A stretch of DNA of 6,551 bases from Bacillota bacterium (lineage in GTDB: Bacteria > Bacillota > Limnochordia > Darwinibacteriales > Darwinibacteriaceae): contig JAAYSR010000158.1 in assembly GCA_012518325.1 (NCBI GenBank), forward strand, positions 1 to 6,551, in the 5' to 3' direction. Each line of letters starts with the position of its first letter. The first letter of the stretch is position 1. The translations under genes were made by a program, and so were the position numbers. Of this stretch, positions 1 through 5,032 are shown piece by piece. The notes under the pieces are model-generated. The model was not told where the DNA came from. It did no database searches and saw nothing but the letters and a program-made list of their open reading frames with translations.

Positions 1-332
1 CCCACCAGAGTTATACCTTTACCCCAGAGCACGCTTTGCACTATGTAAGATCCTATAAAGACACCTACGGCGGAATTTCGGCGGAGATAAAGCTTCCCGC
101 GGGCGTTGGCAGACTGACATCGATCAACGTAAGTCTGCTGCGGGACAAACAAGTCGTCTGGCAGACATCTCTGAAAGACGGCAAGCTCAGCTTTGAGCTG
201 CAAAGCCTGCCGCCGGGCAATTACCAGCTTGAGGCCAGCGTAGGGCTTTTCAACGAGATTCTGCAGATCAAGTTCGGTCCTGTAGATATTAGGCCTGGAA
301 CTTTCGAGAGAATTAAGCTGGAGAAAAAATAA
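1..332 (+). CDS. C-terminal part of an unidentified protein with a beta-sandwich-like tail (5' end outside window)
   Basis: The reading frame (codons from base 3) is open to the left edge and ends at TAA 330-332, giving at least 109 residues. A TTG at 36 could be read as a start, but no ribosome binding site precedes it and the frame continues upstream, so I treat it as an internal Leu codon. The visible part alternates short hydrophobic and polar stretches, as beta strands do. The segment LPPGNYQLEASV resembles the 'L.PG.Y.l...' turn-strand motif of transthyretin-like or carboxypeptidase-regulatory-like beta-sandwich domains, which often sit at the ends of secreted or surface proteins. No catalytic motif or membrane segment is visible. 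The family and the function of the missing N-terminal part are unknown. It is the last gene of its transcript, because a terminator follows 14 bases after the stop. Confidence 0.7.
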   Translation, partial: HQSYTFTPEHALHYVRSYKDTYGGISAEIKLPAGVGRLTSINVSLLRDKQVVWQTSLKDGKLSFELQSLPPGNYQLEASVGLFNEILQIKFGPVDIRPGTFERIKLEKK

Positions 333-346
333 CGTTTGATGCAGGA

Positions 347-392
347 AACCCGGTCCAACACTTTCTCGGACCGGGTTCTTCTGTCTTTTTTT
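347..392 (+). terminator. Rho-independent terminator after the 5' partial gene
   Basis: A perfect 10-bp stem is formed by AACCCGGTCC (347-356) and GGACCGGGTT (368-377), with an 11-base loop. It is followed by a pyrimidine-rich stretch and seven T (386-392). The T run abuts the stop codon of the convergent permease gene at 391-393. On the minus strand the stem is followed only by TTTCCTGC, so termination of the minus operon here is possible but weaker. Confidence 0.85.
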
Positions 393-1155
393 ATAACTCC
401 TTCTTGCGGAAAACTGCAAGGGCCAGCCCAAGCAAGGCCAGTACAGCAAGGACGGTAATCCCCGCAGCCGGATAGAGGGCCGGCGGTTCAGCGGCACCGG
501 CAGCCAACTCCATGTTCCGGGCGGCCAGTGCGATCGGGTTGTACTTTGCAGCGCCCGGAATAATGTTCAGGCTGAACAGCACAACTACGATGCAGCCTGT
601 AAGCAGCAGCCCCCCATAATTGCCCTTAGCCAGGGCTGATGCTGCCAGCAGCACTGCGAGAAGGAAGGCGCCGAACAGCCACATGCAGAAAACGGCAAAA
701 ATGAGATGACTGACCGGATCCCCCGGAAACAGGTAGACGGTATAAATACAGGTTAGCAAAGCGGATATTCCAACACTCACACTCCAAACCAGGAGCATCG
801 CCCCGTATTTAGCCGCAATCACCGCCTGCCGGGACAGTCCTTTGGTCAAGAGGTTGATCAGCGTGCCTTTGGAAATCTCATTGGCAAGCACACCGCTGAA
901 GACAAGGAGCAGGACAATTAGACCCATTTGCTGCGTATTCTTGAAAAATTGTGCCCAGGAGTCCAGGGCGGTGGGCTCTGGAATCGTTACAGTCATGCCT
1001 TCCGGCATAAAATTGGCCAGCAGATCAGGCGTCAGCTTGGCGATGAGGGGGTTGGTGATGCCAAAGATGATAAAGACCGTAAGCAGAATCAGCAGTTTAT
1101 AGGTACGGGCATACTCCAGGAGTTCTTTTTTGAGGAACACAAAAAAGTGATTCAC
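391..1155 (-). CDS. ABC-2 type transporter permease, YxlG-like (254 aa)
   Basis: Membrane subunit of an ABC-2 family exporter, expected to pair as a dimer with the ATPase encoded just upstream. Six hydrophobic helices are visible at about residues 19-38, 77-95, 117-142, 149-175, 180-199 and 228-249, with a basic/acidic amphipathic N-terminus (FLKKELLEYARTYK) typical of ABC-2 permeases. A larger extracytoplasmic loop lies between helices 1 and 2 (about 40-76). The segment ANEISKGTLINLLTKGLSR after helix 2 matches the usual ABC-2 'E...GT...l..p.sR' cytoplasmic coupling region. The start is GTG at 1155, which overlaps the ATPase stop as GTGA; GGAGGT lies 6 bases upstream, inside the ATPase gene. 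Length and gene order match YxlG of the B. subtilis sigY operon (about 260 aa). The substrate cannot be told. The C-terminus FRKKEL is a normal cytoplasmic tail. Confidence 0.9.
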   Translation of the reverse strand: MNHFFVFLKKELLEYARTYKLLILLTVFIIFGITNPLIAKLTPDLLANFMPEGMTVTIPEPTALDSWAQFFKNTQQMGLIVLLLVFSGVLANEISKGTLINLLTKGLSRQAVIAAKYGAMLLVWSVSVGISALLTCIYTVYLFPGDPVSHLIFAVFCMWLFGAFLLAVLLAASALAKGNYGGLLLTGCIVVVLFSLNIIPGAAKYNPIALAARNMELAAGAAEPPALYPAAGITVLAVLALLGLALAVFRKKEL

Positions 1156-2069
1156 TTGACCACCTCCGTAAAGAGGTCCTCTAAGGTAGGCTCCATAGCT
1201 TCAAACTTTTCCGGGGCAATCTGCTGTGCCGACAAAAGGTCAATCAGCTCTTGGCCGCCAATGGAGTCGTCCCCGCTTACAATCTGCAGTTCCCTTCCTT
1301 CAAGTTCAAGCTCAATGCCTGGCCTGTCCAGCTCTGCCAGCTGTGAGAAGGCCCGACCTTCTTCTTCGGCGGCGAATCTGATCCGAAAGCTGTTCCGCCG
1401 ATGCTGCTTCTGAATCTCCGACAACGTTCCCGCCAAGGCCAGCCGGCCCTGTTCCAAAACGGCAATGTGATCGCAGATTCTCTCCACATCAGAGAGGATA
1501 TGGGTGGAAAACACAACTGTGGTCTGTCCCCTGATTGCCGAGAGAATTTCCAGGACCTGCCTGCGGCCAATGGGATCAAGGGCCGAGGTCGGCTCATCGC
1601 AAATCAGGAGGCGGGGCTTGTTTAACAGCGCCTGGGCAATCCCCAGCCTCTGCTTCATGCCCCGGGAAAACCCGCTGATCCTTCTGTTAACCCCAGCCAG
1701 TCCCACCAGCTCCAAGAGCTCTGCACTCCTGCTTTTGATCTCGGCTGCCGGCAGTCCTGTGATTTCACCGCAGAGCTTGAGATACTCCCTAGGACGCATA
1801 TAGCCGTAAAACTCCGGCACATCCGGCAGATAACCGATATGTCGGTTGGTCCTGGCCGAACCGTAGCTGACCTTCTCGCCGCAGACAGTAACCGATCCGC
1901 TCTGCGCCTTTAACAGCCCCAGTACAATTTTCATGGTTGTGGTTTTGCCAGCCCCGTTGCGGCCGACAAAACCATAGATGGCATGTTCAGGGACTGCCAT
2001 GTTCAGCCCCCTGAGCACCTGGTTGCTGCCGAAGCTCATGTGGAGATCGCTGATCTCTAAAATGTTCAA
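1152..2069 (-). CDS. ABC transporter ATP-binding protein, YxlF-like (305 aa)
   Basis: Cytoplasmic ATPase that powers the YxlG-like permease encoded downstream. All nucleotide-binding motifs are present: Walker A GRNGAGKTT (36-44), a degenerate signature FSRGMKQRL (134-142), Walker B LLICDEP (154-160, with D158 and catalytic E159), D-loop SALD (162-165) and switch His190 in STHILSD. A C-terminal extension from about residue 226 ends in EPTLEDLF (293-300), the mark of the C-terminal domain (DUF4162-type) common in exporters of this class. The start is TTG at 2069: GAGGTG lies 7 bases upstream, an in-frame TGA lies 9 bases upstream, and the next ATG (residue 11) would cut off the first beta strand. 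The TTG overlaps the stop of the small membrane protein gene (TTGA), and the gene's own stop overlaps the permease GTG, so the three genes are probably translationally coupled. The exported substrate is unknown. Confidence 0.95.
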   Translation of the reverse strand: MNILEISDLHMSFGSNQVLRGLNMAVPEHAIYGFVGRNGAGKTTTMKIVLGLLKAQSGSVTVCGEKVSYGSARTNRHIGYLPDVPEFYGYMRPREYLKLCGEITGLPAAEIKSRSAELLELVGLAGVNRRISGFSRGMKQRLGIAQALLNKPRLLICDEPTSALDPIGRRQVLEILSAIRGQTTVVFSTHILSDVERICDHIAVLEQGRLALAGTLSEIQKQHRRNSFRIRFAAEEEGRAFSQLAELDRPGIELELEGRELQIVSGDDSIGGQELIDLLSAQQIAPEKFEAMEPTLEDLFTEVVK

Positions 2070-2269
2070 TCGTCCTCACCTCTGCCAAAGACAAAATAGA
2101 CTATAGGCCCGATCATCTGAAACAGAACTACAATGGCGATCCACATTGCCCTTGATCCGAACCTGTAGGTTGGGTGCTTGAAAATGTGGACCAGGGCTGT
2201 AATCATCAGGGCAAACTGGGCAATAATCAAGGGCAGCAGGAACAGCCAGTATTCTCTGAGCACATCCAA
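2066..2269 (-). CDS. Small two-helix membrane protein, PLDc_N family, YxlE-like (67 aa)
   Basis: First gene of the minus operon. The product has two membrane helices (about residues 7-30 and 42-62) joined by a short basic loop HPTYRFGSR, with the conserved ending IGPIVYFVFGRG and an acidic tail EDD. This pattern is that of the PLDc_N domain, the membrane module found before catalytic domains in cardiolipin synthases and also as free-standing proteins next to ABC transporters. It has no HKD phospholipase motif and cannot be an enzyme by itself. In B. subtilis, YxlE of this type sits before YxlF/YxlG and is described as a negative regulator of SigY. I chose TTG at 2269 because GAGGTGA (2275-2281, minus) lies 5 bases upstream. 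A GTG at 2278 would give 70 residues but lies inside that ribosome binding site. The role is inferred: accessory subunit or regulator of the exporter. Confidence 0.85.
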   Translation of the reverse strand: MDVLREYWLFLLPLIIAQFALMITALVHIFKHPTYRFGSRAMWIAIVVLFQMIGPIVYFVFGRGEDD

Positions 2270-2274
2270 GTTAG

Positions 2275-2281
2275 TCACCTC
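2275..2281 (-). promoter_or_regulatory. Ribosome binding site deciding the YxlE-like start
   Basis: On the minus strand GAGGTGA is followed by CTAAC and then TTG (2269-2267), a normal 5-base spacing. The alternative in-frame GTG (2278-2276) forms part of this same motif and has no other binding site upstream, so it is an unlikely start. Confidence 0.7.
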
Positions 2282-2358
2282 GCTTTCGGTTTTGACTTAC
2301 ATACCCTGCCAGAAATGGTAAACACTAAGGGTACTGGATTTCAAATTGGGGGTTCGCC
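2282..2358. promoter_or_regulatory. Divergent promoter region between the YxlEFG-like operon and the DUF3231-like gene
   Basis: This gap must carry the promoters of both diverging units, but neither is clear. On the plus strand TTGACT (2292-2297) is a good -35, yet the best -10 at proper spacing (TGGTAA, 2316-2321) is poor. A dyad TACCCT (2302-2307) / AGGGTA (2328-2333) with inner CCA/TGG arms could be an operator, but it is short. On the minus strand TTGAAA (2345-2340) is a possible -35 without a convincing -10. The plus gene has a modest ribosome binding site, GGGGG at 2348-2352. Confidence 0.35.
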
Positions 2359-3312
2359 ATGCTGGGTACTAAAGATCAACCGGTTGTCAATATCCGTGAA
2401 GCCCATAATCTCTGGGATATTCTGAACTCCAAGTATCAGATCATGGAAAAAATGCTGATCTATGAAGGTTTCATCCACGACACAGATCTGGATGCAGTCT
2501 GCAAACTGCTAAGAAAGCCTATCGAACGCAACATTAAGATCCTGGAAAAAGAACTGAACACCTACTCTATTCCCTCACCGGACCGCAACCGCGCAGCGGT
2601 GCAGGTGCAGACCAAGTCAGATGCCGTCACCGATGAGTACATCGCCATGGACCTCTTCCTGTACTTTCAGGAGCATATCGAAAACTTGCTTGACGCTTTC
2701 TACTCCTGCGTGACCAATGACGGCGTACGCAAAATCATCATGGAGATGACGAAACGGACTATTTCCGAAACAGATGCGCTTCTTCGCTACCTGCGGGCCA
2801 AGGGGTGGCTGGGCAAGCCTCCCATGGTTAAAGCAACACTGAGGGAAAGTGCAGAGCAGCTAACGCTGATCGAGGCAGCGGCGCTGCATGACCACCTTAC
2901 CTACCGGTATGACACAATGTATCTTACCGATATCTTCGTATCCATTGTCCACGATCTTGATTTTAAGCTAGCCCTCGAACTCGGGCTGAACCGCCTGAAC
3001 AAGCAGATTGGAATGCTGGAAAAGCAGCTCAAGACTTACTTCATTCCCTTCCCAAAACGGCCGGGGAAGTTCACCCTGCCCCTCCAGGACATTCGTTTCT
3101 TCGACGATGACACCATTTACCGCACGCTCAACAGCTTCATGCAAGGCGCCGGCGCCAAGCATGCCCACGCTTTCAAACAGTCCAGCTATAACGATGCCAT
3201 CCGCAAAGTATTCAAGGAGCTGCTCCTGGCCGAAATGGAAGTCTATGACAGCTTCATCAAGCTGGGCAAGGTGAAGAGCTGGCTCAACACAGTGCCCCGC
3301 TATGTGCACTGA
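2359..3312 (+). CDS. DUF3231-like protein with two tandem homologous domains (317 aa)
   Basis: Mostly helical, soluble-looking protein of unknown function with no signal peptide or membrane helix. It is built from two homologous halves, about residues 13-156 and 171-313. Matching landmarks are: YEGFIHDTDLD (35-45) with VSIVHDLDFK (194-203); ILEKELNTYSIPSP (61-74) with MLEKQLKTYFIPFP (219-232); VRKIIMEM (123-130) with IRKVFKEL (281-288); and AKGWLGKPP (147-155) with VKSWLNTVP (305-313). This architecture and the LEK..L..Y.IP.P motif are what I associate with the DUF3231 family of spore-forming Bacillota, thought to be ferritin-like helical bundles. The repeated HD and Glu positions could bind metal, but that is inference. 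ATG 2359 follows GGGGG at a 6-base spacing. It is a single-gene unit, divergent from the exporter operon and closed by its own terminator. Confidence 0.85.
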   Translation: MLGTKDQPVVNIREAHNLWDILNSKYQIMEKMLIYEGFIHDTDLDAVCKLLRKPIERNIKILEKELNTYSIPSPDRNRAAVQVQTKSDAVTDEYIAMDLFLYFQEHIENLLDAFYSCVTNDGVRKIIMEMTKRTISETDALLRYLRAKGWLGKPPMVKATLRESAEQLTLIEAAALHDHLTYRYDTMYLTDIFVSIVHDLDFKLALELGLNRLNKQIGMLEKQLKTYFIPFPKRPGKFTLPLQDIRFFDDDTIYRTLNSFMQGAGAKHAHAFKQSSYNDAIRKVFKELLLAEMEVYDSFIKLGKVKSWLNTVPRYVH

Positions 3313-3335
3313 CTTCACCTAAAGACACTCAGCCG

Positions 3336-3361
3336 GGGCGGCCGCGAGGGCGCCCTTTTTT
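3336..3361 (+). terminator. Rho-independent terminator after the DUF3231-like gene
   Basis: The stem GGGCG (3336-3340) / CGCCC (3351-3355) is extended inward, past one G/G mismatch, by CC (3342-3343) / GG (3348-3349) closing a GCGA tetraloop (3344-3347). Six T follow at once (3356-3361). It lies 23 bases after the stop codon and insulates the gene from the TetR operon. Confidence 0.85.
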
Positions 3362-3434
3362 GCGCGCCATGAAATAGCTTTACTTATGATATTAGGTTCT
3401 TATTGGAATTACCCTGCCAAATCTCCTGAACCGG

Positions 3435-3461
3435 CACTATTGACCATACTGGTCAGTAGTG
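3435..3461. promoter_or_regulatory. Operator 1: extended palindrome over the -35 and spacer
   Basis: The core TGACCA-TAC-TGGTCA (3441-3455) is a perfect dyad. Outside one mismatched base on each side it continues with CACTA (3435-3439) and TAGTG (3457-3461), giving 11 paired positions out of 12 per arm, centred on 3448. Its position over the -35 box just upstream of a tetR gene makes it the likely binding site of that repressor. Binding is inferred, the symmetry is seen. Confidence 0.8.
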
Positions 3462-3468
3462 TTATACT
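3440..3468 (+). promoter_or_regulatory. Sigma-A type promoter of the tetR-ABC operon
   Basis: A -35 TTGACC (3440-3445) and a -10 TATACT (3463-3468) are separated by exactly 17 bases, each one mismatch from consensus. The expected transcription start is near 3475, giving a short leader of about 27 bases before the tetR ATG. The -35 and spacer lie within the first operator palindrome. Confidence 0.8.
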
Positions 3469-3472
3469 GATG

Positions 3473-3489
3473 TTGACCACATTGGTCAA
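3473..3489. promoter_or_regulatory. Operator 2: palindrome over the transcription start
   Basis: TTGACCA-CAT-TGGTCAA is a perfect 7-bp-arm dyad centred on 3481, with the same TGACCA/TGGTCA half-sites as operator 1. The centres are 33 bp apart, close to three helical turns, so two repressor dimers would sit on nearly the same face of the DNA. It lies between the -10 box and the ribosome binding site. Confidence 0.8.
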
Positions 3490-3490
3490 A

Positions 3491-3498
3491 GGGAGGTG
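3491..3498 (+). promoter_or_regulatory. Ribosome binding site deciding the tetR start
   Basis: GGGAGGTG precedes ATG 3502; the GGAGG core (3492-3496) ends 5 bases before it. An in-frame GTG at 3496 overlaps this motif and would leave no binding site of its own, so ATG 3502 is the better start. Confidence 0.8.
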
Positions 3499-3501
3499 AA
3501 C

Positions 3502-4167
3502 ATGATTTCCGAGTCTTTTGCCAAGCTAGAGCCTGACAGGCAGGAGCGCATTCTGAAGGCTGCCCTCAATGAATTCGCCAGGCAGGGCTATGAAAGGGCT
3601 TCTACGAATAACATCGTCAAAGAAGCAGGCATAGCCAAGGGCACACTTTTCTACTACTTCAAGAACAAACAGGCACTCTTTGACTACCTGGTCGAATATG
3701 TCCTGGATTACGTTGAAACCGAGTACTTGGCACGCCTTGACTTTAGTGAACCGGACTTTCTCACCCGCTATTGGAAAGCGGCCCAAATCAAGCTGGAGAG
3801 CTACCTCAAGGATAAAGAAGCCTTTGAGTTCTTGGGTTCTCTCTATCTAAGGCGGGAAACCGAAGGGCTCTGGCAGCGCCTGGACGCCATGTACCAGCAG
3901 GCAATGGCAAAAATGTTTGAGAATCTGGACACTTCTCTTTTCCGGACAGATATTGCTGCAGAATACGCCATCAAGCTGACAGCCTGGGCCATGGAAGGCT
4001 ACCAGAGCGAACTGCTCGCTAGACTGCAGGACAAGGATCTGTCCACTCTGGACATGAAGCCTTATTGGGATGAATTTTACCAGCTCCTGCAGGTGTTGCG
4101 GACTTTACTTTACAAGAATCAAGGGGAGGTCGAAAATGACAATTCTACGGGTAAATCAGGTAACTAA
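3502..4167 (+). CDS. TetR/AcrR-family transcriptional repressor (221 aa)
   Basis: DNA-binding regulator, first gene of the efflux operon. The N-terminal TetR domain spans about residues 12-60: RILKAALNEFARQGYERAS leads into the helix-turn-helix TNNIVKEAGIAKGTLFYYF (35-53) and then KNKQALFDYLVEYVL. These are classic family positions, including the G.LF/YYF recognition helix. The rest (about 65-205) is a helical ligand-binding and dimerisation domain, variable in this family, so the inducer cannot be predicted; it may be a substrate of the exporter. Length is normal for the family (about 190-225). The last 14 residues are polar (GEVENDNSTGKSGN), and part of that tail is encoded by DNA that also encodes the start of the ATPase gene, a 32-bp overlap in another frame. 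Two palindromes at its promoter indicate autorepression. Confidence 0.92.
   Translation: MISESFAKLEPDRQERILKAALNEFARQGYERASTNNIVKEAGIAKGTLFYYFKNKQALFDYLVEYVLDYVETEYLARLDFSEPDFLTRYWKAAQIKLESYLKDKEAFEFLGSLYLRRETEGLWQRLDAMYQQAMAKMFENLDTSLFRTDIAAEYAIKLTAWAMEGYQSELLARLQDKDLSTLDMKPYWDEFYQLLQVLRTLLYKNQGEVENDNSTGKSGN
4123..4130 (+). promoter_or_regulatory. Ribosome binding site deciding the ATPase start inside tetR
   Basis: GGGGAGGT lies 5 bases before ATG 4136 (4131-4135 between them). The frame is open further upstream to an ATG at 4070, but that one has no binding site and would add a 22-residue Cys/Arg-rich leader that is just tetR read out of frame. Confidence 0.85.
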
Positions 4168-5032
4168 GAAGTTCGGAAGCTTCACTGCCCTTAACGGTAT
4201 TGACCTTGAAGTAGGCCAAGGAGAGGTTTATGGCTTTATCGGCCCTAACGGCGCAGGGAAGACCACCACAATTCGCATCCTGCTCGGCATTTTGCAGGCT
4301 ACCTCAGGCACAGCGGAAATTTTCGGCCTGGATGCCTGGCGGGACGCGGTGGAGATCCACAAGCGGATCGCCTATGTGCCCGGCGAGGTAAACCTGTGGT
4401 CCAATCTTACCGGAGGTGAAGTAATCGACTTGTTCGTCAAGCTCCGGGGAGCCAATGGCAAGAACCGCAGAGAAGAACTGATCCGGCGCTTCGACCTGGA
4501 TCCAACTAAGAAGTGCGGCACCTACTCCAAGGGCAACCGCCAAAAAGTAGCTCTCATTGCCGCCTTTGCCTCTGACGCCGACTTATATATCCTGGACGAA
4601 CCCACATCCGGTCTGGATCCCCTGATGGAGCAGGTATTCCAGGAGTGCATCCGGGAAGTCAAGGCTGCCGGCAAGAGCGTTCTTCTCTCCAGCCATATCC
4701 TTTCTGAAGTTGAGAAACTGTGCGATAAAGTAAGCATTATTCGGCAGGGACGTGTTATTGAAAGCGGAACGTTGCAGGAACTGCGCCACCTCACCCGCAC
4801 CCGGGTCCAGGTGGAGACTGCTGAGCCGATTCCAAACCTTGATCAGCTGACAGGCATCCATGATCTCAATGTTTTGGACCGGGGCGTTGTCTTCCATGTC
4901 GATTCAGACAGGATTGGGCAGGTGATTCAAGAGATCAGCAAGTACAGGATCTTAAGCCTGGAAAGCACTCCCCCCACCCTGGAGGATTTGTTCATCCACC
5001 ATTACCGCGACGAGGGAGGTGGCAGGCAGTGA
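4136..5032 (+). CDS. ABC transporter ATP-binding protein, TnrB2-like efflux ATPase (298 aa)
   Basis: Cytoplasmic ATPase for the large permease encoded next. Motifs in order: Walker A GPNGAGKTT (36-44), signature YSKGNRQKV (130-138, degenerate from LSGGQ but usual in this class), Walker B LYILDEP (150-156, D154 and E155), D-loop SGLD (158-161), and switch His187 in SSHILSEV. The C-terminal domain ends in PPTLEDLF (279-286), as in the other ATPase of this window. It is closest in character to drug-efflux ATPases such as those paired with 'exporter of polyketide antibiotics' permeases. The start ATG 4136 lies within tetR (32-bp overlap) and the stop TGA overlaps the permease GTG (GTGA), so regulator, ATPase and permease form one translationally coupled operon. 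Substrate unknown. Confidence 0.93.
   Translation: MTILRVNQVTKKFGSFTALNGIDLEVGQGEVYGFIGPNGAGKTTTIRILLGILQATSGTAEIFGLDAWRDAVEIHKRIAYVPGEVNLWSNLTGGEVIDLFVKLRGANGKNRREELIRRFDLDPTKKCGTYSKGNRQKVALIAAFASDADLYILDEPTSGLDPLMEQVFQECIREVKAAGKSVLLSSHILSEVEKLCDKVSIIRQGRVIESGTLQELRHLTRTRVQVETAEPIPNLDQLTGIHDLNVLDRGVVFHVDSDRIGQVIQEISKYRILSLESTPPTLEDLFIHHYRDEGGGRQ

Noticed and set aside
842..1413. Open frames on the plus strand opposite the minus-strand permease and ATPase genes
   Set aside because: They have no ribosome binding sites and no recognisable domains, and they are antisense to genes with complete family motifs.
2300..2307. CATACCCT resembling a mother-cell sporulation sigma factor -10 box
   Set aside because: It fits the loose pattern CATANNNT, but no matching -35 element is found at the right distance, so a sporulation promoter is not supported.
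2302..2311. TACCCTGCCA shared between the 2359 gene's upstream region and the region before the tetR promoter (3410-3419)
   Set aside because: A single 10-base match is expected many times by chance in a window of this size, and the two copies are not in matching positions relative to a promoter.
3145..3156. GGCGCCGGCGCC palindrome within the DUF3231-like gene
   Set aside because: It is a short G+C-rich palindrome inside a coding region (Gly-Ala-Gly-Ala codons) with no sign of a site function.
2968..3318. 116-codon open frame on the minus strand
   Set aside because: It is antisense to the second half of the duplicated DUF3231-like gene; that gene's internal homology shows which strand is coding.
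3385..3390. TATGAT as a second promoter -10 box upstream of tetR
   Set aside because: The expected -35 position is GCGCGC in the terminator tail, so there is no promoter pairing.
3496..3498. GTG as a longer start for the TetR gene
   Set aside because: It lies inside the GGGAGGTG ribosome binding site; ATG 3502 has the correct spacing.
4070..4072. Upstream ATG as start of the efflux ATPase
   Set aside because: It has no ribosome binding site and would add 22 residues that do not belong to the ABC fold, whereas ATG 4136 is preceded by GGGGAGGT.
4304..4897. Several minus-strand open frames opposite the efflux ATPase gene
   Set aside because: The plus strand encodes a complete ABC ATPase with all motifs; the minus frames show no domain and no start signals.
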